From JAGHKQ01 sp041920565 (lineage in GTDB: Bacteria; Bacillota; Bacilli; Bacillales; Bacillaceae_G), in the NCBI GenBank assembly GCA_041920565.1, contig JBHGXS010000043.1, positions 1 to 64,000 of the forward strand: DNA of 64,000 nt, in the 5' to 3' direction. Position 1 is the first letter of the stretch, and the number at the start of each line of letters is the position of its first letter. This document shows, one piece after another, positions 7,471 to 15,993 of the stretch. The position numbers were made by a program, and so were the translations under genes. Below the pieces are notes generated by a model. The model was not told the origin of the DNA. It worked only from the letters and a program-made list of their open reading frames with translations, and ran no database searches.

Positions 7471-7878
7471 ATGAACAATAGATATGAAATCGGAGCACTT
7501 ATTTTAAGACTTGTACTGGGGGCGACGTTTTTCCTTCATGGTCTTGCGAAATTCCAAGGGGGAATCGACAATATTGCCGGCTGGTTTGGTAACATCGGGC
7601 TTCCAAGCTTCCTTGCATATGTAATTGCCATTATTGAGCTTGTAGGCGGCATTGCGATGATACTGGGCATTGGAACACGCATCGTATCGGTTTTATTTGC
7701 ACTTGTTATGCTGGGAGCGATTGTGAAAGTAAAGATAGCGGCAGGCTTTATGGGGAATGGGCAAATGGCTGGTTATGAGCTTGATTTAGCTTTGATGGCT
7801 ATGTCTGTTTATCTTGGCATGAACGGAAGCCGCTTGCTTTCCTTGGATAACCTGCTTTTCCGTTCCGGTGAAAAATAA
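7471..7878 (+). CDS. DoxX-family membrane protein
   Basis: A 135-residue protein with four predicted membrane helices. ALILRLVLGATFFLHGLAKF at the N-terminus and the ELVGGIAMILGIGTRI and LDLALMAM segments are DoxX signatures. The B. subtilis relatives CatD and MhqP belong to quinone-stress operons, where DoxX is paired with a dioxygenase as here. It starts 29 bp after the dioxygenase stop with a GAGGAGAGAGG site, so the two form an operon. The molecular role of DoxX proteins is not settled; redox functions at the membrane are proposed. Confidence 0.85.
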   Translation: MNNRYEIGALILRLVLGATFFLHGLAKFQGGIDNIAGWFGNIGLPSFLAYVIAIIELVGGIAMILGIGTRIVSVLFALVMLGAIVKVKIAAGFMGNGQMAGYELDLALMAMSVYLGMNGSRLLSLDNLLFRSGEK

Positions 7879-7885
7879 TGATACA

Positions 7886-7918
7886 AAGAGCTCATCCGAG
7901 ATAAAGGATGAGCTCTTA
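7886..7918. terminator. bidirectional terminator
   Basis: Perfect stem AAGAGCTCATCC / GGATGAGCTCTT between the convergent DoxX and TetR-family genes. Confidence 0.85.
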
Positions 7919-8506
7919 TTTTTGGTTCAAAATTCCGTACAAAAACATATCTAAAATTCCTTCGGCCATTTCTTCATAGCCTTTAGGGAAGACGGTGTTC
8001 TTATCTAAGTGGGAAAAAGCTTGGGTCATGATATTTAAGTAAAATAACAGTGTTTCATCTTTAACAGAATCCCGAATGTGGCCGGTTTGTCTGCCGGTTT
8101 GAATAAATGTTAAAAACAAAGGGATGGTTCGCTGAGCAGAAACCTCCGCAATAAACTGTTGAAACTCTTTGTCTTGCGCCATCAACTGCATATATACATT
8201 GAGATTCACTTGGCTGGCCGCTTGTTTTTTGTAAAAAATAATTTGTTTTAATTTCTCCTCAAAAGACAAGTCCCCTGAAATGATCTCTTCAAAAAGCTGC
8301 ACTTGCTGCTCAGTCAAGCGTTTGATCGCAGCTTGCACCAATTTTTCCTTGCTCCCGTAATAGTTATATATCGTCACTTGCGAAACATTGGCCTTCTTGG
8401 CAATGTCGGCAATTTTCATATCGTTGAGCTCTAAATGCAATAAGGAGATGGTCGTTTCCTCGATTTTTTTCATCTTTTCTTTCGTTCGTTTCGTAAATCC
8501 GTCCAA
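7916..8506 (-). CDS. TetR-family transcriptional repressor
   Basis: A 196-residue protein beginning at TTG (LDGFTKRTKEKM...) with GGAGG 8 nt upstream; longer in-frame starts lack a ribosome site. The N-terminal helix-turn-helix MKIADIAKKANVSQVTIYNYYGSKEKLV is textbook TetR. The remaining 130 residues are the helical ligand and dimer domain. The gene is divergent from an ABC transporter operon. Two identical-format inverted repeats in the intergenic region look like its operators, so it probably represses both itself and the transporter until a ligand, likely an antimicrobial compound, binds. Confidence 0.85.
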   Translation of the reverse strand: MDGFTKRTKEKMKKIEETTISLLHLELNDMKIADIAKKANVSQVTIYNYYGSKEKLVQAAIKRLTEQQVQLFEEIISGDLSFEEKLKQIIFYKKQAASQVNLNVYMQLMAQDKEFQQFIAEVSAQRTIPLFLTFIQTGRQTGHIRDSVKDETLLFYLNIMTQAFSHLDKNTVFPKGYEEMAEGILDMFLYGILNQK

Positions 8507-8537
8507 TTTGTACACCTCCAATACTATTTTAGCACAT

Positions 8538-8634
8538 TTTGAAATAAAATATAAAAATGATTTCAAAATTTGTTTACAAAACCGTAAAAAAGGAATAAGA
8601 TAAATTTGAAATAAAAATTAGTTTTCATTTCAAA
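8538..8634. promoter_or_regulatory. twin TetR operator candidates
   Basis: Two 30-bp elements of identical format, TTTGAAAT-N14-ATTTCAAA, occupy 8538-8567 and 8605-8634. They are 67 bp apart and lie between the divergent TetR gene and the ABC transporter. Same arms and same spacing make chance unlikely. Confidence 0.65.
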
Positions 8635-8649
8635 AAATGAGGTGAAAGT

Positions 8650-9531
8650 ATGATACAGCTGCAAAATGTGACACGCGAGTTTTCGAACGGAAAAGGCATT
8701 TTTGATGTGTCGTTTCAAGTGCATAAAGGAGAAGTGTTCGGGTTTATCGGTCCGAACGGTGCAGGGAAATCGACAACCATTCGTCATTTGATGGGCTTTA
8801 TGAAGTCGGATTCCGGCAAAGCCATTATTAATGGATTGGACTGCTGGAACGATGCGACGGAGATTAAAAGATATGTCGGCTATTTGCCTGGAGAGATTGC
8901 CTTTATGGAAGGCATGACAGGCTCCGGCTTTTTAGAATTATTAGAAGGAATGCGCGGGATGAAAAATCATGCCCGCAAAACAAGTTTGATTGAACGTTTG
9001 GAGTTTGATCCAAACACACCGATTCGCAAAATGTCAAAAGGGATGAAGCAAAAAGTAGGGTTAGTTGCTGCATTTATGCATGATCCGGAAGTGTATATTT
9101 TGGACGAACCGACGTCTGGGCTGGATCCGCTCATGCAGCAGCGCTTCATCGAATTGATTTTAGAAGAAAAAGAACGCGGAAAGACGATTTTAATGTCTTC
9201 CCATATGTTTCGGGAAATGGAGAAAACGTGCGACCGTGCAGCGATGATTAAAGATGGACGCATTATTGCGGAGAATGACATGGAGACGTTCCAGAAGGAG
9301 AAAAAGCAGCAGTTCCAAGTTACGGTGCGAACGAAAGAAGATATGCAAAAGTTATTGCAGCATTCATACGTAAAGCCGCTGGGTGAAACTGCGGCAGAAA
9401 TTCAAGTAAATCATCAAATCAATGAGATGATTGCATTGCTGCACGAGGTAGATGTTGTGGCGCTGCGAAGCGTGGAAGAAGACTTAGAAAACCTGTTCCT
9501 GCATTACTATAAGAAGGGGGAACAAAAATGA
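8650..9531 (+). CDS. ABC transporter ATP-binding protein
   Basis: A 293-residue ATPase with Walker A GPNGAGKSTT (residues about 37-46), signature MSKGMKQKVGLVAAFM, Walker B VYILDEPTSGLDPLMQ and the switch MSSHMFREME. It belongs to the NatA/BcrA-like group of two-gene exporters. The coding region overlaps the permease gene by 4 bp (ATGA), so synthesis is coupled. Divergence from a TetR repressor implies inducible expression, plausibly by a toxic substrate. The substrate itself cannot be read from sequence. Confidence 0.88.
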   Translation: MIQLQNVTREFSNGKGIFDVSFQVHKGEVFGFIGPNGAGKSTTIRHLMGFMKSDSGKAIINGLDCWNDATEIKRYVGYLPGEIAFMEGMTGSGFLELLEGMRGMKNHARKTSLIERLEFDPNTPIRKMSKGMKQKVGLVAAFMHDPEVYILDEPTSGLDPLMQQRFIELILEEKERGKTILMSSHMFREMEKTCDRAAMIKDGRIIAENDMETFQKEKKQQFQVTVRTKEDMQKLLQHSYVKPLGETAAEIQVNHQINEMIALLHEVDVVALRSVEEDLENLFLHYYKKGEQK

Positions 9532-10340
9532 ATATAGCGTTATATAGAGCGATGCTAAAGCAACATAGTAAAACAATTTTCGGGTTTGCGATAGGGTCTT
9601 CGCTGTTTTTACTCATGGAAACGTTGATTTATCCTTCTATTGAAGAAGCGGTAAAAGCAAAAATGGAAATGTTCGATACGCTTCCTGAAGGAATGAAGGC
9701 AGCATTCGGGATGGAAAACGGGTTAAATATCTCCTCTGTCCTTGATTTGTTATCGATTCAATATTACAGCTTAATTTTCTTGGTCCTGCTGGCGCTGTTT
9801 ACAATTTCGACAGCCAATAAACTGTTATCCCATTTCGTGGAACAAGGAAGCATGGCGTATTTGCTGTCTGCACCGGTCAGCCGTAAAAAAGTGGTCGGTA
9901 CGATGATCGGCGTGTTTTTAACAGGGTTATTTCTAATTGTTGCTTGCAACTTTTTGTTTACGTACGGGGGCTCGCTGTTAGTAGAAAAAGCCGAATTAGA
10001 TTTAGACCTGTTCTTTAAAATCAATGCCCTTGGATTTCTATTATTCTTTGCCATCGGCGGCTACAGCTTCTTCTTTTCTTCGTTGTTTACGGAAGAACGC
10101 CATGTTCTTGCCTTTGCAGGCGGGTTGACGTTGGTGTTTTATATATTGGATATGGTCGGAAAAGTGAACGATAAGTTTGAAGATGTGCGGATGGCTTCGA
10201 TATTCGCATTGTTTCAGCCGTCCGAGATTATCGCGGATGATATGAATTTTGCCGCTGCATCGTTGATTTTATTTGGGATTGGTTTAGTTGGCTACATTCT
10301 GTCCGTTGCCATTTTTCAAAAGAAGAACTTACCATTATAA
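9528..10340 (+). CDS. ABC-2 type permease
   Basis: A 270-residue membrane protein with about six helices and a SAPVSRKKVVGTMIGVF cytoplasmic segment typical of ABC-2 permeases. It overlaps the upstream ATPase gene by 4 bp and has AAGGGGGAAC as ribosome site. It forms the channel half of the TetR-controlled exporter. The operon ends here without an obvious strong terminator; a degenerate repeat array follows instead. Confidence 0.85.
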   Translation: MNIALYRAMLKQHSKTIFGFAIGSSLFLLMETLIYPSIEEAVKAKMEMFDTLPEGMKAAFGMENGLNISSVLDLLSIQYYSLIFLVLLALFTISTANKLLSHFVEQGSMAYLLSAPVSRKKVVGTMIGVFLTGLFLIVACNFLFTYGGSLLVEKAELDLDLFFKINALGFLLFFAIGGYSFFFSSLFTEERHVLAFAGGLTLVFYILDMVGKVNDKFEDVRMASIFALFQPSEIIADDMNFAAASLILFGIGLVGYILSVAIFQKKNLPL

Positions 10341-10646
10341 AAAGACGTACCACTTCAACTTAATCCGATACGAACGGTTTATTATCCTAAATAGCAGATT
10401 TGTTATCCGATTTCTTTATTATCCAAATTCGATTTTCATCCCGATTTTTCTTACAATCTTGTAAGATTGATGCAAGCCAAATCGATGGGAAGGAAGAGAA
10501 AAAAGGGATTATGGTATAAGCATGATGATCTTTTTTCCGAAAGAGGGGATTCATATGAAAAAAGAATGGAGCATCATGCGAATGTAAGTAAAGAGAACAA
10601 ATAGTTCAGGTTCTTTTAGGGAACAGTAGCAACGAGGTGTTGCATA
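10341..10646. other. intergenic region with repeat array and leader
   Basis: The first 110 bp contain a degenerate array. Farther right a GAGGGGATT site precedes a 10-codon frame (MKKEWSIMRM, 10556-10588). An inverted repeat GCATGATG/CATCATGC brackets its start. The tiny frame may be a chance ORF or a leader of the next gene; I could not decide. Confidence 0.35.
10358..10452. repeat. degenerate intergenic array, about 20-bp period (TTATCC word)
   Basis: Successive units of 19-21 bp share a TTATCC/ATCC core: GTTTATTATCCTAAATAGCA, ATTTGTTATCCGATTTCTTT, ATTATCCAAATTCGATTTT, CATCCCGATTTTTC. The units are not identical, so this is an eroded or word-like tandem array. It follows the ABC permease gene. 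Confidence 0.5.
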
Positions 10647-11075
10647 ATGATAAAACGAATGGTGATAACGTTCATGCTCATGCTATCCATTGCATCTCCC
10701 GCTAGAGCTGAAGGTCAACAAAAAATAGAAATCTTTGACATCAAGCAAAAGAACATCATCCAGTCCAGTCAGATGAATCCTGATATACAAGCGGAAGCAG
10801 AGCGATTTTTGAAGGAGATTACTGACATATACAAAAAATTTAATCCTATACCGAATGAAGGATATATGGTTCGCATTCCGCTCGAGCCTTCTGTCATGGT
10901 GCAGAATCAATGGATGCATGCATTGGTCAATGAAGCAGTTTTCATATTTCCGAAAGAGGGGAAACCATACTTAATGATGTTGGATGATGAAAATATAGCA
11001 CATTTCTTTACCTTTAAGAGAGATACGAGCGCGCTGCTGGATCATTTGGATTTTCACCCTGAGACCCTACAATAA
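10647..11075 (+). CDS. exported protein of unknown function
   Basis: A 142-residue protein with a signal peptide: MIKRMVITFMLMLSIASPARA, cleavage predicted after ARA. The mature part is hydrophilic with a helical region (IQAEAERFLKEITDIYKKF) followed by short beta strands (YMVRIPLEPSVMV, EAVFIFPKEGKPYLMMLD). I do not recognise the family. No lipobox, LPxTG or catalytic motif is visible. It is a single gene between an intergenic repeat array and a terminator. Conservation across Bacillus would be expected but cannot be checked here. Confidence 0.7.
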   Translation: MIKRMVITFMLMLSIASPARAEGQQKIEIFDIKQKNIIQSSQMNPDIQAEAERFLKEITDIYKKFNPIPNEGYMVRIPLEPSVMVQNQWMHALVNEAVFIFPKEGKPYLMMLDDENIAHFFTFKRDTSALLDHLDFHPETLQ

Positions 11076-11170
11076 GGCCTTTTTGGTGCTTCTTCTCATT
11101 TTGTATATTCCGGATTTTTCTTATATCGTGCCATGGCCGTGTTTTACAGCCGCCAAGAACATAAAGCATG

Positions 11171-11207
11171 AAAGCCGAAACTCCTTAGTCAAGGAGAATC
11201 GGCTTTT
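11171..11207 (+). terminator. rho-independent terminator
   Basis: AAAGCCGA-N3-CTCCTT / AAGGAG-N2-TCGGCTTTT stem about 95 bp past the exported-protein stop. Confidence 0.75.
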
Positions 11208-11301
11208 GATATGAGGCAAATGCTTTAATATAACTTGTATGTTGCTTTGTTGATTATACCCCATCGGGAATCTGTCGTTTCTCAAAACAGGCTTAAATGC
11301 A

Positions 11302-11416
11302 CTAGCTGCCTTTATAATATCTTTTTAATTTAATCTCACATTCACATAATATACTATGCTTCAGATTCTTTATCTCTGATTGGCATTTCGGGCATAACGT
11401 TTTTTGCGGTATCATT
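11302..11416 (-). pseudogene. zinc-ribbon mini-protein, frameshifted at an A7 tract
   Basis: Read leftward, GGGGGGAGA precedes ATG ATA CCG CAA. The frame after a run of seven A encodes CPKCQSEIKNLKHSILCECE and then IKLKRYYKGS and a stop. CPKC and CEC look like a small zinc ribbon. With the A7 as written, the ATG frame instead ends after 20 codons. With six A residues the full 37-residue protein would be read. So this is either a genuine frameshift mutation, a homopolymer error in the sequence, or slippage-dependent expression. Function is unknown. Confidence 0.45.
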
Positions 11417-11490
11417 GTCTCCCCCCTTTTTTTACTGTTTTAAATGCAGGCTGCATCTATTTTATTCCAAGACTTTGCCAGTATTTTAAC

Positions 11491-12951
11491 CTATTGCGCT
11501 TCTTGCGGCACAGATAAACCAAGCCCCTTTGCGACCCGTGTTCCGTACTCCGGATCTGCTTTATAGAAGTGCTGGATTTGTCGAAGTTTAATTTCTTCTT
11601 TTGTAACCGGATTCATAGAGTCAACAATATTTTGAACCAGACGTGCACGTTCCTCTTCACTTAACAGACGGTATAAGTCACCAGCCTGAGTATAATGGTC
11701 ATTATGATCATATGAAACGCTATCGGCTACACCGGATACCGGGAAGGCAGCTTGCTTATTTTCAGGTGATTCTGTTGGTCCGCCAAAGCTGTTTGGCTCG
11801 TAATATACGGAACCTCCGCCGTTATGATCGAATCGCATTTTCCCATCACGTTGATAATTGTTCACTTCTGCCTTTGGATGATTGATTGGAAGAAGATTGT
11901 GGTTCACGCCAACGCGATAACGATGAGCATCCGCATATGCGAATAACCGGCCTTGCAGCATTTTATCTGGAGAAACTTCAACACCAGGCACCAGTGTTCC
12001 AGGAGAGAATGTCGCTTGCTCCACTTCAGCAAAATAGTTTTCTGGATTTCTATTTAAAACCATTCGACCAACTTCAATTAAAGGATAGTCCTTTTGAGAC
12101 CATACTTTCGTGACATCGAACGGGTCAAAACGGTAAGTATTCGCATCTTCTAAAGGCATGATTTGAACGTACAGCTTCCATGCCGGGAAATCGCCGTTTT
12201 CAATCGCATTAAATAAATCTTCTGTATGATAATCCGGATTTTCGCCGGCAATCTTTGCTGCCACATCTGTAGTCAGGTTTTTAATACCTTGCTCTGTTTT
12301 AAAGTGATATTTAATCCATACACCTTCACCTTCAGCGTTCACCCATTTGAATGTATGGCTTCCGAAGCCGTGCATGTGACGATAAGTCGCCGGGATGCCG
12401 CGGTCGGACATTAGAATGGTTACTTGATGCAGGGATTCAGGTGATAGAGACCAGAAATCCCACACCGCAGTTGGATTTTTTAAATGAGTTTTTGGATCTC
12501 TTTTTTGTGTATGGATGAAATCAGGGAATTTGATTGCATCACGAATAAAGAAAACAGGTGTATTATTGCCGACTACATCGTAATTTCCGTCTTCAGTATA
12601 AAATTTGACTGCGAATCCGCGAGGGTCACGCACAGTGTCTGCAGAACCATTCTCGCCAGCTACTGTAGAGAAACGGACGAATAGCGGCGTACGCTTTCCT
12701 ACCTTTGATAAAAATTTAGCTTTTGTATATTTCGATACATCATTTGTTACTTCAAAATAACCGTGTGCTCCAGCTCCTTTAGCATGAACAACGCGTTCAG
12801 GAACACGTTCTCTGTTGAAATGCGCCAATTTTTCCAGAAGATGGACATCTTGGATTAATGTTGGGCCGCGTGAACCAGTTGTCATGGAGTTTTGGTTATC
12901 CCCAACTGGAGCACCCCAGCTAGTCGTAAGATTGTTCTTATTTGTACTCAT
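11491..12951 (-). CDS. katA: vegetative catalase KatA
   Basis: A 486-residue clade-3 haem catalase, which converts hydrogen peroxide to water and oxygen in the cytosol. The N-terminal SWGAPVGDNQNSMTTGSRGP matches B. subtilis KatA closely. Visible are the active-site region RVVHAKGAGAHGYF with the catalytic His, the catalytic Asn in VGNNTPVFFIRDA, and the proximal haem-binding RLFAYADAHRYRVG with its Tyr. Length is normal. The ATG has a GAGGTGATT site. Upstream lie a perfect PerR box and a Fur-like box, so peroxide and metal control is expected. Confidence 0.97.
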   Translation of the reverse strand: MSTNKNNLTTSWGAPVGDNQNSMTTGSRGPTLIQDVHLLEKLAHFNRERVPERVVHAKGAGAHGYFEVTNDVSKYTKAKFLSKVGKRTPLFVRFSTVAGENGSADTVRDPRGFAVKFYTEDGNYDVVGNNTPVFFIRDAIKFPDFIHTQKRDPKTHLKNPTAVWDFWSLSPESLHQVTILMSDRGIPATYRHMHGFGSHTFKWVNAEGEGVWIKYHFKTEQGIKNLTTDVAAKIAGENPDYHTEDLFNAIENGDFPAWKLYVQIMPLEDANTYRFDPFDVTKVWSQKDYPLIEVGRMVLNRNPENYFAEVEQATFSPGTLVPGVEVSPDKMLQGRLFAYADAHRYRVGVNHNLLPINHPKAEVNNYQRDGKMRFDHNGGGSVYYEPNSFGGPTESPENKQAAFPVSGVADSVSYDHNDHYTQAGDLYRLLSEEERARLVQNIVDSMNPVTKEEIKLRQIQHFYKADPEYGTRVAKGLGLSVPQEAQ

Positions 12952-12984
12952 AATAGAATCACCTCATATTTTGTTGTAAGTAAA

Positions 12985-13033
12985 TGATAACATTTATCAA
13001 TAAAAAAACAATATTTTTTTATAATAATTATAA
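12985..13033. promoter_or_regulatory. PerR box and Fur-like box upstream of katA
   Basis: TTATAATAATTATAA at 13019-13033 matches the PerR consensus TTATAATNATTATAA exactly. TGATAACATTTATCA at 12985-12999 is a 6-3-6 palindrome that differs from the Fur consensus at two central positions. Both lie between katA and a divergent small reading frame. Confidence 0.8.
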
Positions 13034-13456
13034 TTAAAAATATACTATAAATAATTGAAGAGGAGGTAGCATCGTATGAAAAGCAGCATAAGACTTAAAA
13101 AATGATCTGGGCTGATGTTTCTTTGGCACTCTTATTTTTAGAGAAGGGAGCCAGCAACACCATTTTTATGCCCAGCTTGATGAGAATGTTGCCACCTTCT
13201 TCTTTATAAAAACTTTACTCTCACACTTAAGCCTTCTAAAGTTTATTCATTTTGCAATAAGTTTTAGAAGGTTTTTTTAGAATAAAAACAGCCATACATT
13301 TTCCTTAAAAACTGCATGCTTTTATAGTATTTCATGATAAAATACACAAGTGTATATACTAAGATTGAATAATAAAAAGCTGATAGCATAATTGCTATGT
13401 TCTGAGCATTTGTAAATATGAGGAAATCATTATTAATAAAAGGGAGAGCAGCTTCT
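13034..13456. other. katA-ytvI intergenic region with coupled micro-ORFs
   Basis: Just right of the PerR box, GAAGAGGAGG precedes a 9-codon frame (MKSSIRLKK, 13076-13105). Its stop overlaps the ATG of a 35-codon frame (MIWADVSLALLFLEKG..., 13102-13209). One extra A in the A6 run at the junction would fuse them. No function is recognised. A terminator follows, then about 180 bp with no visible feature before the next gene. Confidence 0.35.
13232..13278 (+). terminator. rho-independent terminator
   Basis: CCTTCTAAA / TTTTAGAAGG stem with a run of seven T. Confidence 0.75.
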
Positions 13457-14488
13457 GTGCGGAAAAAGTGGATCATCGTTGCGTTGTTGACGCTTGTTGT
13501 TATTTTACTCATACCTTATAGCTTACCGATTATTTTTGCTTTGCTCACGGCCATGTTATTGGATGGAGTAGTAGGCGTATTTCAACATAGATTTAAATTT
13601 AAACGGATTTATGCGGTGCTGACTACCTTTCTTCTTTATATAGCTTCGTTGACATTGCTTGGTTATTTCTTAATTGATACCATTTTTCAGCAATTGTTGA
13701 CATTATCGAAGAAAGTGCCGAATTTTGCAAAAGAACTATATGCGACTGTGATTCTTCCTTCTATTAACAGATGGAAGGATTATTCGGAAACATTGCCAGG
13801 AAACGTTTTATCTTCCATTGAACGGAACTTGGAAAATGCAGTGAACTCCTTGGATACCTATGTCCGATCCCTTATTGAGTATACAATTGGGCTTGCAACG
13901 ACAATACCTGCCTTTTTGCTAGAGTTTCTTATTTATTTAGTTGCGCTGTTTTTAATTAGTTTAGAGCTGCCGAGATTAAAAGCAAAAATGGAATCATACT
14001 TAACAGAAGCAACAAAGGAAAAAATGTATCTTGTTGCGGGACAATTAAGCAGAGCTGGCGTCGGATTTATTAAAGCGCAAATTTTCTTGAGCTTGCTGAC
14101 ATTTGTCATGGCTTACATCGGATTGTGGTTATTAGGTGTCCCATATACAGCTTTATTGTCACTGTTAATTGTGGTTGTGGATATTTTGCCGATTTTGGGA
14201 ACCGGGTCCGTTCTTGTTCCATGGGCGGTTGTTGCCATATTGCAGGGCAATGAACATTTGGGAATCGGCTTGATTGCGATGTTTGTTATCATTACCGTCG
14301 TTAGAAGAACGATAGAGCCGAAGGTGATGTCGTCGAACATGGGGATTTCGCCGTTAGCGGCGCTAGTAAGTCTCTATATCGGTTTTAAACTGTTAGGGTT
14401 TATCGGACTGTTTCTTGGTCCTACGCTTGTCATTTTATATGATGCATTGAAAAATGCAGGAATTATCAGGTTCCGATTTAAGATTTAG
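13457..14488 (+). CDS. AI-2E/PerM family membrane protein (YtvI-like)
   Basis: A 343-residue protein with about seven membrane helices. The C-terminal block VVDILPILGTGSVLVPWA, RRTIEPKVMSSNMGISPLAALVSLYIGFKLLGFIGLFLGP is the hallmark of the AI-2E/UPF0118 family and specifically resembles YtvI, a sporulation-associated member. Proteins of this family include antiporters and peptide or signal exporters; the function of YtvI is unclear. I chose the GTG with AGGGAGA 8 nt upstream; an ATG 39 bp earlier has no ribosome site. A terminator follows at once. Confidence 0.8.
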   Translation: MRKKWIIVALLTLVVILLIPYSLPIIFALLTAMLLDGVVGVFQHRFKFKRIYAVLTTFLLYIASLTLLGYFLIDTIFQQLLTLSKKVPNFAKELYATVILPSINRWKDYSETLPGNVLSSIERNLENAVNSLDTYVRSLIEYTIGLATTIPAFLLEFLIYLVALFLISLELPRLKAKMESYLTEATKEKMYLVAGQLSRAGVGFIKAQIFLSLLTFVMAYIGLWLLGVPYTALLSLLIVVVDILPILGTGSVLVPWAVVAILQGNEHLGIGLIAMFVIITVVRRTIEPKVMSSNMGISPLAALVSLYIGFKLLGFIGLFLGPTLVILYDALKNAGIIRFRFKI

Positions 14489-14489
14489 A

Positions 14490-14514
14490 GCTGCCGGCAT
14501 TCGGCAGTTTTTTT
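14490..14514 (+). terminator. rho-independent terminator
   Basis: GCTGCCGGCATTCGGCAG hairpin followed by seven T. Confidence 0.85.
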
Positions 14515-14568
14515 ATTTTTCCGGAAAAGGTCATACTAACAGAAAATAAAGCTGCAAGGAGTAGAACC

Positions 14569-15969
14569 ATGGGAACGCAAATTGCAAAAGGAACGCTTTT
14601 GTCTGAAGAACGCAACGCAAAACAAAATTGGAAAGAACGGCGCACCTTCTTTTTAATTGCCGTTTCTTCGGGAACATTGCTCAATCCGTTGAACTCGGCC
14701 ATGATTTCCATGGCGCTTCACAGCATCCAGCATGCATTTGCTTTGTCGTTTACAACGGCCTCTTGGGTCATTTCCGCTTTTTATTTGGCAAGTGCTGTCG
14801 GGCAGCCACTTATGGGGAAATTGGGGGACGAGTTTGGAAGAAAAACGGTCTTTTTAAGCGGGCTTGTGATTGCTGCCATCGCCGCCATCGGCGCCCCATT
14901 TTCTTCTGCATTTGCCGTGCTTATTGCCATGAGAATTCTGCAAGCTGTCGGAACAAGCGCGATTTATCCATCAGGAATGGGACTGGTTCGGGAACATATT
15001 AAAAAGCGGCAAGCATTTGCCTTGGCTGTTATTTCTATTTTCTCTTCTGCCACGGTGGCGCTCGGGCCATCAGTCGGCGGTTTTTTAATTGTTTGGGGCG
15101 GCTGGCCGGCGATTTTTCTTGTCAATCTTCCGTTTATTATCGTCAGTTTTGTGCTGGCATGGCTGATATTTCCTAAAGATGAAAAGCGAACGAAGCGGAA
15201 GGTTTCGGATATACTGCATCATTTGGATGCGCCCGGCATTGTGTTGTTTACATTAGCGATGGTGCTGCTGCTTTGGTTTTTGCTTTCATTTAAAACGAAG
15301 GTTCACTATGTTTCGGGTTTATTTGGAATGATATTTCTTGTCTTATTTATAAGACGCGAGCTGCGAGTGAGCGAGCCGTTTATTGATATTCGCATGTTTC
15401 GCGATCATATGACGTTAACATGGATTAATATATTGTTTATCGCATTAAACATTTACAATTATGCTCTTTTGTTTGCCTTGCCAACATATTTTCAAGATGA
15501 GCTGCATCTGAGCATAGAGACAGCCGGCATTTTAATGTTATTTATTTCAGGATTTGGTATTATCGTATCGCCGTTCACCGGAAAGTGGATTGATCGTTCC
15601 GGAGTTATACCTCCATTGCTGTTAGGCTCTGTTTGTATGCTGGCAGGAGCGATATTGCTGACGTTTTTCTTTCAGCGTGTGACAGTGTATACCATTATTC
15701 CGGCATTATCGGTAATGGGGATGGGATACGGGTTTAATAACGTCAGTTTGCAATCCGCCATGCTGCGTGCAGCGCCGCCGGACGTAGTAGGGGTTGCTTC
15801 CGGGTTATTTCAGACTTCCCGTTATATGGGTGCGATTTTTTCTTCTGTACTGCTTGGTCTTGTATTCGGGAAGGACATTAATCCGTTTAACCTGCAAATA
15901 TTGGGAGCGGTACTGATTGTGGTGGCGCTGTTCAGCATATGGATGAGTTTTCGATTTTCAAAATTGTAG
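14569..15969 (+). CDS. MFS multidrug-type transporter (DHA2 group)
   Basis: A 466-residue major facilitator with 12-14 hydrophobic segments. Motif A appears as GKLGDEFGRKTV in the loop after helix 2, motif C as ALGPSVGGFLI in helix 5, and the N-terminal GTLLNPLNSAMISMAL is typical of the EmrB/QacA-like drug-proton antiporter group. Likely a proton-driven exporter of toxic compounds. It stands alone with no adjacent regulator, so the substrate is unknown. The start ATG has only a moderate AAGGAG site about 10 nt upstream. Confidence 0.85.
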   Translation: MGTQIAKGTLLSEERNAKQNWKERRTFFLIAVSSGTLLNPLNSAMISMALHSIQHAFALSFTTASWVISAFYLASAVGQPLMGKLGDEFGRKTVFLSGLVIAAIAAIGAPFSSAFAVLIAMRILQAVGTSAIYPSGMGLVREHIKKRQAFALAVISIFSSATVALGPSVGGFLIVWGGWPAIFLVNLPFIIVSFVLAWLIFPKDEKRTKRKVSDILHHLDAPGIVLFTLAMVLLLWFLLSFKTKVHYVSGLFGMIFLVLFIRRELRVSEPFIDIRMFRDHMTLTWINILFIALNIYNYALLFALPTYFQDELHLSIETAGILMLFISGFGIIVSPFTGKWIDRSGVIPPLLLGSVCMLAGAILLTFFFQRVTVYTIIPALSVMGMGYGFNNVSLQSAMLRAAPPDVVGVASGLFQTSRYMGAIFSSVLLGLVFGKDINPFNLQILGAVLIVVALFSIWMSFRFSKL

Positions 15970-15993
15970 GGCGAAGCAATGCTTTGCCCTTTT
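15967..15993. terminator. bidirectional terminator
   Basis: AGGGC-N2-AGCAATGCTT-N1-GCCCT hairpin with T tract between the convergent MFS and VOC genes. Confidence 0.65.
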
